NCBI GenBank assembly: GCA_038030265.1
Contig: CM075941.1
Span: 37,634,164 to 37,698,163, forward strand
Source: Corythucha ciliata
Taxonomy: Eukaryota > Arthropoda > Insecta > Hemiptera > Tingidae
Direction of reading: 5' to 3'
Length of the DNA stretch: 64,000 nucleotides
The translations under genes and the position numbers were made by a program. Every line of letters begins with the position of its first letter. Positions within the stretch are counted from its first letter, which is position 1. The notes below the pieces were generated by a model. The model searched no databases and was not told the origin of the DNA. It worked only from the letters and a program-made list of their open reading frames with translations. This document shows positions 12,014 to 22,916 of the stretch, piece after piece.

Positions 12014-12760
12014 TCAAGTCCTGACCTCGCTCAACCGCGGAAAGAATAGCCGAAAGGTGCTGGTCTTTTTGAGTTTCCGTGCGAATTTATTCGGCACAGA
12101 CGGGTAGTTGACTGATTTGATTTTGGATAAAAGTGCCGAATGTGTAGACTGTGCGGCGATTCTCATCTGCATTACCATTTTGAGATCCTGGCTTGTACTT
12201 AATGTCGTAATTGAAATGAAGAACGCTGCATAATTAGCACATCGAGACAGCGTGAATTTTTGGAGAAAAGCATTCGGAGCGAAGATATGGCTGATTGGTT
12301 TATTATCCACGACAATGGTAAACTTTCGACCACAAAGAAATTGAAAGTAATGCTTCACGCCCCACACCACGGCTAGCGCTTCCCGGTCGACTTGGGGATA
12401 CCTCTTTTCCGTTGCATTTAGCGCTTTACTGGCGTATGAGATTGGACGTTCAGAGACATCTGGGAACTGGTGAGAGAGAACAGCACCTTGACCGACTGGA
12501 CTTGCGTCAGTAGTGATTATGAGGGGAAGAGAGGGGTCATACGGAACCAAAACGCGGTCCGATACGAGCTCATTCATAAGAAATTGGTAGGCTTGATACG
12601 CTTCCTGGTTCCAGCTGAACTTGTGAGCGGAGAGCTTACCTTGGAGAGGAGCTGCAACTGACGACAAATTAGGAATAAATGAATCGAAGTTCTTCAAGAT
12701 TTGATGGAATCTGAGAGTTTAACAAAGCGTCTATGTGCTTAGTGGATTTGTGCACAGAAT
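12014..12760 (-). pseudogene. Gypsy RT C-terminus and RNase H
   Basis: Begins upstream in a different frame with KSTKHIDALLNSQIPSNLEEL (about 12757-12695), the usual RT-RNase H connection. The SFLG..NYY block is missing, and the main frame (12697-12014) continues FIPNLSSVAAPLQG. RNase H shows LIITTDASPVGQGAVLS (first Asp), YPQVDREALAVVWGVKHYF (Glu) and TIVVDNKPISHIF (Asp; the family usually has TDHKPL). The C-terminal ~70 residues drift out of homology, indicating a frameshift before the stop at 12014. Motif order makes the Ty3/gypsy assignment firm; the protein is not functional. Confidence 0.9.
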
Positions 12761-12764
12761 GGGG

Positions 12765-13073
12765 GGAGGGGGCAAATCAGCCAAAATTGACAGTTTCTAC
12801 CCTTTATGTCGAAGTGTGCGGTAAAATTCACAGTTGTTCCCGACAGCGACTCATGTAATTGGATTATGTAATTTCTGAGGCTTTATTCACGTCCGCCATG
12901 AAGCCAAAAGGGCTCGTCATGTATGAAGCGAAATCTGCCATTCCGGAAGGCTATACGGTTAGATAAAAACCCCGGACCAACGTCTTTATTGATTATTTAA
13001 TTTCAGATTTTTCTTTCAGTAATTCCTTCTTCACCATCATGCTTTTCTGAGTTTTCTCTGTCATGGGCTGAAG
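12765..13073. other. No gene seen
   Basis: About 300 bp beyond the gypsy remnant. I see no coding motif or repeat end. Confidence 0.4.
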
Positions 13074-13140
13074 GCATCGTCAGAGAAATTGTCATTTTAA
13101 TTAGTCGAATTTTAAAATTCGACAATTACTCCGGACGATG
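13074..13140. repeat. Hairpin with nested perfect 20-bp palindrome
   Basis: Outer arms CATCGTCAGAGAAATTGTC and (reverse complement) CATCGTCCGGAGTAATTGTC enclose the perfect palindrome GTCGAATTTTAAAATTCGAC at about 13103-13122. It may be a tiny MITE or a fold-back remnant. No target duplication was identified. Confidence 0.55.
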
Positions 13141-13159
13141 AAAGCTCATAAAACATCCC

Positions 13160-13650
13160 ATTGGGTCTGGGTCGATTTCTCAATTTTAGGGCCTACAGAA
13201 ACTGGGGATTGGCGCGATTTCCTTAATTTTAGCCAGGGGCTTGCACTAAAGGACACCACACTATCCTTTTTCTCAATTTTAGCTGTAAAAAGGTTCCATA
13301 AACCGTTTGTTATTAACGATTTGTTTTCAATTTTGGCCAGCAGGATGCATTGAGGAACCGTGAATAAGCGCTTTTTTCAATTTTTGCTGCGAACAAGCCA
13401 ATTTTTCAAATTTTATCCGTAGAATAGCGCCCGTAGAATAGAATTTTCGCCGTGAATCCTACATGAACCCGCCGCGTAATTTTCATCCAAAGATATGAAA
13501 CTACGGGCGTTTTCCGCCCAAGGGTTCGCGCGGTTTTCCGGGGCCTCACGTAGACTCAGGGTTAGAGTTTTTGTCAATTTAAGTCACGAAAGACGGCTTT
13601 TTTGCAATTTTAGTCACGAATATTAGCACATTTTGAAGCTTTCAGCCTCA
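13160..13650 (+). repeat. Degenerate ~33-bp array, family B
   Basis: Repeats built on TTTTCTCAATTTTAGC followed by a GCGAATTAG-like half-unit, for example TTTCTCAATTTTAGCTG, TTTTCAATTTTGGCC, TTTTTTCAATTTTTGCTGCG and TTTTTGCAATTTTAGTCACG. A gap at about 13440-13560 separates two parts. Family B recurs at 22335-22525, 24060-24250, 41770-41900, 43080-43740, 52030-53520 and, as a variant, 61910-62410. Confidence 0.65.
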
Positions 13651-13824
13651 TATACTAAACAGTTTCCCCCCAACAACAACACAATAGCGCGTCTTTTTCA
13701 GACTTCTCTATTATATTATAGCCTCCTGTAAGAAACTGTGTATCTGGGAGTTTCTGGACACGGGAAATTCGACAATCGAATTAGAAATCTGACAATCGTG
13801 TTCAACCGAATCCGGGGCCTTCTA

Positions 13825-14199
13825 CTAGCCGTTGAAGGCCTCCGATGCCACGACCGTTCCAGCTAGAAATTCTGCGACTCCACTGGACCAGCTCCTCTCT
13901 GGCCTGGCGCAATGGCTCCTGGCGACGCGATTGACACACTCACAAATATCATTGGACACACGTATATACTGATCATGGTCTCCTCGGTCAGTACTTGGCT
14001 GATCCTTCACGACTCGGATTATCCTCGAAAGATATAAATCGAATTGTAAAAAAGCTGGTCTGTGGACCTCGTAAACGTGGATATAACGTTTTGCGTATTT
14101 ATTCACTTTTCTCCACTCGACTCCACACCACAGATGAGAAAGACAGATGAGTCCTCTTCCTCCAACACGACCGCACCTCGTCAAGAAGGCAGCGCACAA
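13825..14199 (-). CDS. Unclassified 124-codon frame, doubtful
   Basis: An uninterrupted frame in an otherwise gene-poor stretch. It shows no signal peptide, domain motif or repeat that I recognise. Its plus-strand complement also has long semi-open stretches, so the openness may reflect composition (higher GC here than nearby). It lies upstream of the minus-strand gypsy remnant and could in principle be decayed gag, but no gag motif such as a CCHC knuckle is visible. Treat as a chance frame unless a homologue or transcript is found. Confidence 0.12.
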   Translation of the reverse strand: MCAAFLTRCGRVGGRGLICLSHLWCGVEWRKVNKYAKRYIHVYEVHRPAFLQFDLYLSRIIRVVKDQPSTDRGDHDQYIRVSNDICECVNRVARSHCARPERSWSSGVAEFLAGTVVASEAFNG

Positions 14200-14807
14200 G
14201 CGCTCTGAAGTTTATTTTTTGCGTTTTATCGAATCACTCACTATTATGTACACCGCGAGTAAAACGTTATACACGTTAAACTGCGCTCAGCACCTGTGCA
14301 TTAACGTCAAAAAGGGATCAAATCGCCGTCCAACAGGATATCTAGTCTCATTTTCACGGTCCTATACCCACAAACATAAATCCTAAAAATCCCAATTTTT
14401 TCTATCTTCATAATTATAAGCTTTTGGGGTGTCCTCTCTGAACGGGGGATCTGGGGCGGTCCGCTCCCTCGCCCTTACTTCGGTACGCTTTACTGCCCAT
14501 TCAAAGATTCAAATCCATAAAAAAATTCCGTTATTGAAGAATCTTTCCATAAACAAATTTGGATGTGTTGGCCCTGGGAAATCAATAATGGGACCTAAAA
14601 ACATGAATCGAGCGCGATATTCTTCCAGTCCAGATTCCAGTCTGTTTTTTGGTCTCGCGTAGCTTCAACTTTCAGAGCAACATACGTAGTCCTGGTCCCA
14701 TCAGCCCAATGATTGAGCCAAGTACGGAGCTGATGGACCGCTCCTCGACGGAAGTAGTGGTGCACTATTACGCTACGTTCCCCACCACGGAATGTTTAAG
14801 CCGCTTC

Positions 14808-15482
14808 CACACTTGTAACAAACTGCCGCTCCGCTCCACCGAACCGAACAAATGGCGTGTTCGGGGCGGCAAAACGCGGAGCGGCCCGCTCCATCAGTTG
14901 TCGGTTTTTCCCTGCCGCATCAAAGGAATGTTCGAAATAGGGATGATACACATACAAGTGTGGACGGTGTGGTGTGGCTTGCCGTTCCGCTTAGCCGTTC
15001 TTTCACCCCTTCGTACAGTGCATTGCAAACTGACTGAGCCAGCGTTTTCTAGCATTTGTTTTTACGTGAAACGTCTTTATTTTTTCTAGTCGTATGCTTT
15101 TGTTTCATAGCTGGTGTCAGTGCGGATTTCATTAGAAGTTAAAAATTATTCGAATAATCAATCAAGCATGGAGTGGGATAAGAAAGAATTAGTGGGGCCC
15201 GGGTGGGGCCTGAGCTCATGGTGCAATCGAAATGTTTAAGTAAAAAGTTTAATTACCAATTAAAACTGAGAAATCCCGTCCTTAACCACTGGAAAGAAAC
15301 GGCACAACCTGGGTTGAACGACAAAAGAGACTGACCAAGAGCGCTCCTTTTCATTTCACTGCTCCTCCCGAGGAACGGAATGGGGAGCAGATGTTCGGTT
15401 CGGCAGAATGTTCGCCCAATTTGTTCGACCTTGCCGCTTGAGCGGCAGTTTGTTACTAGTGTGGACGCGGCCGGCGGCTTAA
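14808..15482. mobile_element. TIR element (~675 bp), non-autonomous
   Basis: The left end begins GTTTAAGCCGCTTCCACACT and GTAACAAACTGCCGCTC. The right end, read on the other strand, begins GTTAAGCCGCCGGCCGCGTC, then CACACTAGTAACAAACTGCCGCTC. Both continue with ACCGAACCGAAC-like or CCGAACCGAACA words, giving arms near 60-80 bp. The interior has no transposase. Frames such as 14649-15089 partly lie inside the element and are not genes. A clear target duplication was not found. Confidence 0.7.
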
Positions 15483-15489
15483 CTCTGTG

Positions 15490-18400
15490 TCTTGTTGCAC
15501 CTTTAACATTTCTATCTGACTGCTTGACTTATGTTGCTTGTTTTAATGTTACACCTACACCTACAGGCTTTCTACCCATTAGTCGTGCGGGTTGGGCCAT
15601 GGAAAAAAAAAGTTTATCAACATGATAATGCTGAATCAGTATACACAAATGAATTAAGTTTTGGCAATCCACTTCGTTGTATTATGTCGAGAGCACGTGA
15701 TGAACACCATCAACTGGGTGACGGCAGCAATTGAAATGGAAGGTTATTATAGGCTCCCAAGTCACAGCATAGCGAAAATACTTTACTTTTGTCCTTCCAA
15801 AAACTAATTTTTCTCTTCTATTCACAGAGATTTGTTCACGGAAGAATAAATAAAACGAACATTATTAAAAAAGATAGGCTCGCACACTCTTTTCCTTACA
15901 GGGGTTCTCCGTGTTCTTTTTTTCTCCACGGCAAAGCATTTTTCTTTCAGTTCAGAGCAATATAAAGGAGCAATCTTATTAGGTGACATTTTTCTTGAAT
16001 CCATTTGTGTTGATCTCTCGCATCAACGTTAAAGAAAGGGCTGGTTTTATACAAAAGGAGGAAGCTTTATGAACATTGGGGGTTTTCTTTTCATAAATGG
16101 ATATTAAAGGTGGAAAAGCACGCACGAAAAGGCCGGTACTTTTCAATATTAACTAAGGCTATGCGTTTTGAGGAATTAGATGGAGTAAATAATTTCAAGG
16201 ACCTTTTGATATTCATATAATGCTTGTGATTATTGTTACATGAAGAGCCCGAATTGCTTTTTTAAATTTCTGCGAGAGTTGCTTTTACGGAAATCTCGGA
16301 AAACCTATAATTGCAATGACGTAATGGATTTTGCTAATAGTTATAAAGGAGCTTCACGTTGTCACTGGCCGGTCCTTTACGATCGAGTAGCCCTCGCTGT
16401 CAAGTTCTACTTCACTTTATTAATTGTTCCGTGCTCTTCCTCACCCTCGCTATATCCATTTAATTGCCTCTCACCCTTATAAAGTTTCTTCAACTCCTCC
16501 TTCAGTGTATCCGGATTATTATCTAATTTTTCGTCTCGTTTCATCCCTTGAGTATACTTGTGTCTCTGAAACCAAATCTTTCCATAATTTCCTACACTGA
16601 AAGCAATGCTCTGTTTCTAATTTGACGGGAGGGAGAGAAACTTACGATTTAGATCCGAAACGAGAATATAACAGCAATGCGCAACAATGCATCTTTCTTT
16701 CCCAAACCTTTCTACAACAAAAAAAGGTCATCATTCTTCCTGACCTTATCATAAATCCCGGTACACTCCCCTTTTTTTCTCAGGCTTCACTCCGGATATA
16801 TGAAGCGAAGATTTTTGGACTTTGCATACGCATATATATTTCGCCCGGCGAGCTGTGCAATGATGCTTATCTAATGGGCAGGAGGGGATGGGGAAAAAAG
16901 GAGCGGTGAAATGGGGGGGGGGGGTGATTTTTACGAGAGGCCGTCTCATAAAACAAGGTTAGGGAATTGACTCGGACAGAGGGGAGAGTAAGGGTTAATA
17001 GCTTTTTATGCCTAGAACTTGGTTGGACGTTGAGGGATAGCTCCCTTGATTCGATTACCCTTCTGGACAACTTCACTTGAGAACCACTCTCTTGCCTAGC
17101 CGATCGTTTTACTGTAATAGACTCTTACGTTGAAACTTTTTTTTTAGATAAAAAAAAAAAGTGCATTTCTGAAGAGGGTTTGTTACAATCAGTTAGCAAT
17201 TTTCATTCATTTCATTTCCCCGTCGATATAATGTGTACTCAGATGCTCCGTAGGACAATAAATCCCTTTGTGAATTATCAGACAAAAAAATCTCGCCAAA
17301 AAAGCACGGTTCAAAAGTAGTAAAGTGTTATAAAGCGATACGCAATGATTAACTTATTTTCGCTTCAACACTTGGCTTAACCATGACACAACAACTGGAC
17401 AACATGAGATTGTATATTACTCAAACTTAATAATAAAGCCTTTGATAGAATTTAATGGCCCGTGTCTGATTCGTTGACCACAACCCCTTCTTACATGCTC
17501 GTATGAATTCAGGGAGAGAGAAAAAACTTGAAATTACAGGGGTATCACCATGGCACTATGACCCATAAGTTATGGACACCCATTTTACTCCCTCTTTTCC
17601 GCACAAAAGATGATTTTTTACGAATTTTTTGTTGTTTTTTTCTTCGTGTGACTGTAAAATCAGTAACGCTCCTTCCCTTGTTAACATTTTTGCTGCGCGT
17701 AAAATGATGGGAGGTTGAGGGTGAGTTCATGGAATAAGAATCATGCCAGACAGTCGTGTATTCTTGTTTTTTTGGTGCGAGTGTGCGCCAGTGTTTTTTT
17801 AAAAAAAGATACTAGGTCTTGAAAAATTATCACGTTAAGCAGTTATTTTAAAAAAGGAGTGCCCTTGAAAGCTAATGTATGGATGCAATAGAAAAGTGAA
17901 GAGGTAATCTTAAGGAAGGGTTTGCACTTTACTAAATGGCTCGGGATCACGACCCGCTTGACTCTGATAAGAAGTAGAAATGGAAGAGGGGCGGGTGGTC
18001 TTAGCGCCGTGTTACTTAGCGGTCATTACTTTCTTGGCCACTTTATGTGATTCTCAGATCACTAATGGGACAGATCCATGTCACGTAGTTTTCTGTTTTG
18101 CGCTAAAGCAAAAGCTTATAGGAGGTCTTAAACGGAGCCGTTTCTATAAGCACGATGAAGTTTCTTCCATTAGAGGAAGAGAGTAGATTACAAGTTTCTT
18201 CGGCTCTGACAAATTGTTGAAAGGCGTGCTGAAAATTACATTTTTATAAAACAGGGGCGCCATTAAATGCGAAAATGTAGGCAAGGTCTAAACTTAAAGG
18301 GGTTTGGAAGTAGGCTCGTATTTAATGAATAAATGTATACACTGGGGAGCAGGAAAGCATCGCAGAACTGTACACCTAACTATAACATTTGTAATAAAAG

Positions 18401-19780
18401 AAAATGATTACGCTCTACAAACGCGTTCACCCGTGTCAGAATGATTTCCGTATAAAATGACCTTAGAAAGAGGAAATATACCGAACGAGATGAACTTTTC
18501 CTCGACATTTCCAACGTAGCATGATGAAGGGGGAGTAGAAGGGAGACTTCCCCTGACACATGTCAGGGAGATGGAATGGTGAAATTGAATTGTCTCCGTC
18601 TCTCTATCGCACTCGAACGCCTTGATGCAATCTTTACCAAACCCCCTCACCCTTACATCACATTGCCACTCGTCTCCTATACTCACTTCGGCATTGATTG
18701 TCTTCGGAGTTTTACTTCTGGTATTCCTCATTGTGACGAAACTTAATTTAGCACCCCCTGAGTGAGACTTCTCAGTTATTTATTATGAGAACAGGTGCGC
18801 TTCTTCTTTGGCTGATCCAAAATATTGAAGGGACGCCGCCGGGGAAACACTTTTTTGGAGTGATAGAGCTAACCATTTTACCTAATTGAAGTACGACATT
18901 AAGGGCTGCGAGTGTTGCCCATACAAAGTTGTACTCTTTCAGCAAAATATATTTTGTTCTAGGCAATCTTCATAACTTGTGAAGTCCGATTATATCGCTG
19001 CTTGTTCCTGTGTTAAGCAACCTGCACCCTCTCGCCTCTTCTATAAAGAAATTCGAACGTTATTTCCAACTGGGGAAAACAAGAGATATCGTAAATATAG
19101 AAAGAAGGGGAAAAGTATGTAAATTTTTAGAGTGAGATAAGCTGATAGTATGGAGAAGAAAAAGAAGATTTGTACAAAATAGCGAGTCCAACTTATATTC
19201 TCCTCTGTGTATCGCCGCCGTGCTGGATATCTAAATAAAAAATCAAAGACATTGTAGCCAAGGCTAAGGCTAATTTTTCGGACTAGGACATGCAACATCC
19301 GTTTCTTGAAGAATAAAGAAAGAAAAAAAATTGTGGTTAAAATCATAAAATGTAATTATAATGAGTTTTGCAGGGCGATTGTTTCCTTTACATTTTTCCA
19401 TTAAAAATCATATTCCGCTGTAATAATTGGTCATGGACGGGTAACGAGGTAAAGTACCTAATAAAGTCACCTACTAAGGCCCGTATGCTAAGTCGTACCT
19501 CGAAATTTCCTCGACTCCAACCTTCCTCGCAAACTGTAGAATCACATGTTATTTTATAATTTTTCCAGTTTGGGAGGGACCTTTGAGGTTGAGGAAAATT
19601 CAAGGAACGACTTGGCATGCGGGCCTAAGTCTAACATGGAGCTGATTTGGCCATTCTGGTGTCTAGGAAGTGAAAACCCATCAGTCTGCATCTCTCGAAG
19701 CGTTTATACTAAAAATCACACCGAGGGTGCGGTCCATTCTCCGTTCCCCCCTCCACCCACCATAACCGTCACCACGAAAC
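15490..19780. other. About 4.3 kb with no recognisable gene
   Basis: Single-copy-looking AT-rich DNA. Frames are at most about 107 codons and show no domain. A 12-nt G run lies at 16913-16924. No TIR pair, poly(A)-tailed insertion or splice-paired exon was supportable. Confidence 0.45.
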
Positions 19781-19783
19781 GCC

Positions 19784-19912
19784 TTTTACTTCCATGCTCC
19801 CACAGGGAAGGAAGTTTGGTGATGCCAAAAAAAATTTTTTAAATGTCATCAGATTCGTGGTTCTGGACCCCGAACAGTACTAAATCTCTATTTTCAGCAT
19901 GGCGTCAGTGTC
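19784..19912 (+). repeat. Dispersed repeat family E, copy 1
   Basis: TTTTACTTCCATGCTCC, then GGAAGGAAGTTTGGTGATG, an A-rich tract, TCAGATTCGTGG and TTTTCAGCATGG. The same ordered words recur at 29622-29745 and 59602-59730, all on the plus strand. The apparent start codon MASVSDD near 19901 lies at the repeat's own end and is not evidence for a gene. Confidence 0.6.
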
Positions 19913-20342
19913 CGACGACACCATCATCTGTTGTCCATTCAACGGTAAATTATTCTCGACATATCTGGATGAGTGACTGCTCAAAAGCTGTCTTAATTGA
20001 TCCCTAGATGTATACGTACAGCGATATGGAAGAATGTGCATGCTCGAAGTCAAAATGGTTGGAGCCTGATAACTCCAATTAAATGTGTGGAACAAGTTGT
20101 TCGTTTTTTTCTAGTCCCAATCTAGAACACAAGCAAAATTAGCCTCAGAAATTAATTATTTTGCCAAAAAACGTGAATATTTCTACCTGGAAACACGTCT
20201 GTCGTGAACTACCTATTGATGGACTATCGTTACGTTAATGATATGTATATTGGATGGCCAAGGCCAGCTATTAAGTTACATTTGGTTAATTGTCACACCT
20301 AGCTTATTAGTATTAGAAGGGGAAATCAATTGTTTCGAGTAA

Positions 20343-20380
20343 TATAAAGAGGCACCATGAAATATAGCAATTCACCAGTC
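20343..20380 (+). promoter_or_regulatory. TATA box and initiator-like core promoter
   Basis: TATAAAG at 20343-20349 is followed about 34 bp later by ACCAGTC (20374-20380), which resembles the arthropod initiator (TCAGT). The putative start lies about 24 nt before the ATG at 20401, a short leader typical of small secreted-protein genes of arthropods. Spacing and context support a core promoter; function is inferred. Confidence 0.5.
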
Positions 20381-20400
20381 TTCTGTCACTTGGAAATATT

Positions 20401-20691
20401 ATGGCTATGTCTGGAAAAGTGTTATGTGCTCTTGCTGCCGTCGCTATGCTCCTGGTAATTGTGTGACTTTTATTTTTATCAAAAACTCCGTCTCACCCGC
20501 TCTCTATTTAGATTGGCTTGGGAGCAAACTGTCGGTGAAGAACAGCGAAAACGAAGGCCTATTACCCTGCCACCAGCGGAGGGTATAAGCATTATATGGG
20601 GGTGAAGCATGTGCAAGGGCGCTCGGTTTTCCCATTAGTGCGACATGTGCTCGGAATAACGTATTTTCAAGTTTTCTTTTTTTCCCAATAA
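20401..20691 (+). pseudogene. Candidate small secreted-protein gene with early in-frame TGA
   Basis: Exon 1 (20401-20454) encodes MAMSGKVLCALAAVAMLL, a basic start and hydrophobic core typical of a signal peptide. It ends at CTG|GTAATT. A 57-bp intron (20455-20511) ends in a pyrimidine-rich TCTCTATTTAG. Exon 2 (from 20512) continues in phase 0 with IGLGANCR, completing a plausible cleavage region, then meets TGA at 20536-20538. Beyond the TGA the same frame stays open for 50 codons to TAA at 20689 and begins RTAKTKAYYPATSGGYKHYM, a Tyr/Gly-rich composition reminiscent of cuticular or other secreted peptides. AATAAA follows at 20731. The short signal exon split by an intron is the common layout of arthropod cuticle-protein genes. 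The TGA suggests a pseudogene, a sequencing error or an alternative splice; the product family is not recognised. Confidence 0.45.
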
Positions 20692-20730
20692 CATTGTGCA
20701 TGGACCTCTGGAAAAATTATTGCTATTGAA

Positions 20731-20736
20731 AATAAA
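20731..20736 (+). terminator. Polyadenylation signal AATAAA
   Basis: Canonical hexamer 40 bp after the distal stop of the candidate secreted-protein gene at 20401-20691. The position fits a 3' end, though such hexamers are frequent in AT-rich DNA. Confidence 0.35.
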
Positions 20737-21091
20737 ATAGTAATGAATTCAATAATATTATGAAAAACATTAATAATATAAAAACCCACTAAGTATGCTT
20801 CATTCTGCTGATTTCCGTCATTAGCCGTCTATTTGGTCAAACATACTATCAACTGGGGCCTTAGTTAGAGTCAACGATATAGTATAAAAGAACTGGATTG
20901 CTCATCACTGCTGATAAAGAATAGCCATCAGTTAAGTTCCCAAGTGGATGCATGAGAGGGGTGGAGTTTCAAAATAAGTACCGTGTTGCCATAACTACAC
21001 AAGGAGAGGGACAGGGTGATTGTTCACCAGAGGACGACCTGCTCCCTCCACCCACTTCCAGTCCGCTGTGAGCAATCTAGGTTTATATATC

Positions 21092-21496
21092 GTTGGTTAG
21101 AGTTGTCGGGAAAATATCTCGCAAGCGGGATCCAAGGACGCTACATCAGAAATAATACCATGAAGGTAGGAACAAGTGGAGAGAGGGAAAGGCTTTTTAA
21201 TGTAGAAACATGTGAAGCCGGGTTTTTCTGGGGTTTTCCGCCATCACACACCCACTGCCCACTGTTATCATTCACCTTGAGAGGACGGGAGGGAATTTTT
21301 CACTTTTTCACTGATCAAGTATCAAATTGTCAATGTTTTTCTTTGGTGCGACATGATAACAGATGGTGTGTAGTAATGGCGACCGGCTTCACGAAAAATG
21401 CGTTTCACTCCCTCCACTTGTTCCTACCTCCATGAATAATACTATCCCGCCATAGCAACCGTCTCACGTGAGTTTTTCCCGACAGCTCTAACTACG
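21092..21496. repeat. Outer hairpin interrupted by the 21159-21434 MITE
   Basis: GTTAGAGTTGTCGGGAAAA on the left (from about 21095) pairs with GTTAGAGCTGTCGGGAAAA read from the other strand on the right (to about 21493). Both are followed by CTC(G/A)C-like sequence. Without the nested MITE the hairpin would be about 120 bp. It is probably an older MITE that served as the insertion target. Confidence 0.55.
21159..21434. mobile_element. MITE with CATG termini and perfect 8-bp target duplication
   Basis: The left end is CATGAAGGTAGGAACAAGTG and the right, on the other strand, is CATGGAGGTAGGAACAAGTG. Inner parts also pair (GAAGCCGG, then CACACCATCTGTTATCA-like). AATAATAC at 21151-21158 and 21435-21442 flanks the element exactly. 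At 276 bp it has no transposase. An 8-bp duplication fits P or hAT superfamilies, and a terminal CATG resembles that of P-type elements; hAT ends usually begin CAG. A frame across 21016-21435 is incidental. Confidence 0.85.
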
Positions 21497-21852
21497 GCCC
21501 CTGATGTTTATTTTGACTTACAAGCGAGGATTGGTGAATTTTTCGTCGTTAAACGGCCCAAACACGCACAATAAATATTGCGCAATATAGGTAGAGGTCG
21601 CACAAAAAAATAAACGTAAATGGGTTTAGCATTGATGAGATAGTAATTATTACGTTCACGGACGGTTCAATGCCTGCTTGACGAAGGTGGCGGTCAAATT
21701 TATTCTCACCCCCCCCCCACCGATTTTCATATTCGCTTAATTTATCAATTTTCTCATAAAAAACAATAGTCCGAAAGCCCAACTTCTCTGGTTCCCAAAA
21801 ACCGAATCTTTTATTGCTTTATTGCAGTGTCTGAGATCTGGGGAGTTGTAAT

Positions 21853-21967
21853 AGATAAGTGAAATACGTGTGAGACGAGATGAGAATGAATTTCACAGCC
21901 ATGTTCATAAATTGTAGCTGTCAAAGTCGATCTCATCTCGTCTCACTTGTGTTTCACTTTTCACTAT
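21853..21967. repeat. Hairpin, likely tiny MITE
   Basis: AAGTGAAATACGTGTGAGAC followed by GAGATGAGA pairs with the right arm, which reads AAGTGAAACACAAGTGAGAC then GAGATGAGA on the other strand. The spacer is about 45 bp. No clear target duplication. Confidence 0.6.
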
Positions 21968-22334
21968 GCAATCCCCCTGCATAAGACTCTGGGTGAATGT
22001 GGTGTTATTTGAATTAAAAACAAAATATATAGAAATTCGGCCCCAGAACCCAGAACATTCTGCCGAAAAACACGCCAACTCCAAATTTATAACGGCTGGT
22101 TAGTATAGGCGGCTAAAACTAAAAAGACGCTCTATAACTTGACAAGTTTCTAATGAACCCTGAGGGTCCAAATTTCCAGAGGGTTCTAGGAACATGTGAT
22201 TAGAAAGTTAACTGAATTTGTCTTTCGGTCCATAAGAAACTTGTCGATCTATAACGTGCTAATCTTGGGACATGTATTCGCGGCAAAGAGTTATGAAAAT
22301 GTATTTTTGCGGCCAAATATATCGCGCGAATTCA

Positions 22335-22525
22335 TGGAAAACGGCGGAAAAATCTCTAGTTGGCGACTAATAATTGAGAAAAAGCGCTAAAGTCGGGTCT
22401 ATGAAATAGAGAAAAAGCAGTGAATAATCTCCCCCCCCCCCAGATAATATTGAGAAAACGTCAACATCATGATTTCTCGGGGCAACTTCGCGACTAAGTT
22501 GAGAAAAACCGGTAATTCTTGGGGA
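22335..22525 (-). repeat. Family B array, minus polarity (second copy at 24060-24250)
   Basis: Units read as reverse complements of the family B word: ATTGAGAAAAAGCGCTAA, ATAGAGAAAAAGCAGTGAAT, TTGAGAAAACGTCAAC, GTTGAGAAAAACCGGTAATT. A poly(C) run of about 11 interrupts it. It is duplicated with the tandem unit. Confidence 0.55.
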
Positions 22526-22678
22526 AAAATATTGTTGCGACAACGAGAGGAGCCGCGAGCACGAAGAGCTAAAAAAGAAAGCGCCAAGCTTCGTTGTCAT
22601 AACAAAAAATAATGATCGTGTGTAAAAAAAAAAAAAAAAAAAAAAAGTGGAAAAATGAGGAAGTTTCATGGGTCAGAA

Positions 22679-22806
22679 CATGGAGGTAGGAACAAGTGGA
22701 GAGAGAGAAAAGCTTTTTAAATATAGAAACATGAGAAGCCGGTTTTTCCGCCATTACACACCATCTGTTATCATTCTCCGTGAGAGGACGGAAGGGGAAT
22801 TCGGTC
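22679..22806 (+). mobile_element. Left end of a CATG-type element (second copy at 24405)
   Basis: CATGGAGGTAGGAACAAGTG then GAGAGAGAAAAGCTTTTTAA, CCGGTTTTTCCGCCATTACA and CACCATCTGTTATCATTC match the left half of the MITE at 21159-21434 in order. Similarity fades after about 22806. No matching right terminus was found downstream in the window, so this is either truncated or the start of a longer relative. The short frames 22668-22928 and 24394-24654 lie on it and are not genes. Confidence 0.7.
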
Positions 22807-22916
22807 CATTAGTGGCTACGTCACAGCTCACGAGTTATTGTAAGGAACCTTTAAAGACGAGTAGACGCATACGGCGCCATGTTCGTTCTTATCAGTTTAA
22901 TAAGAATGGTTGGGGG

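Larger units (their letters stand above)
10800..12760 (-). mobile_element. Ty3/gypsy retrotransposon pol remnant
   Basis: Read on the minus strand, pol order is preserved: end of reverse transcriptase, RNase H, integrase zinc finger, integrase core, integrase C-terminal domain. At least five frame disruptions or stops break it. Gag, protease, most of RT and both LTRs are not found; the sequence beyond 12760 stops resembling pol abruptly. It is an old internal fragment. Confidence 0.9.

Noticed and set aside
14649..15089. 146-codon plus frame
   Set aside because: Most of it lies inside the 14808-15482 TIR element, and the coding pattern does not extend or match a transposase.
19901..19960. 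MASVSDDTIICCPFN followed by GGTAAAT, looking like a first exon with a CHHC-type finger start
   Set aside because: The ATG and preceding TTTTCAGC belong to dispersed family E, where other copies lack the frame, and no His or later Cys follows.
22367..22754. Phe-rich minus frames (for example 22367-22669 and 24094-24480)
   Set aside because: They translate a poly(A) run and a family B array, and are duplicated only because the whole 1.7-kb unit is duplicated.
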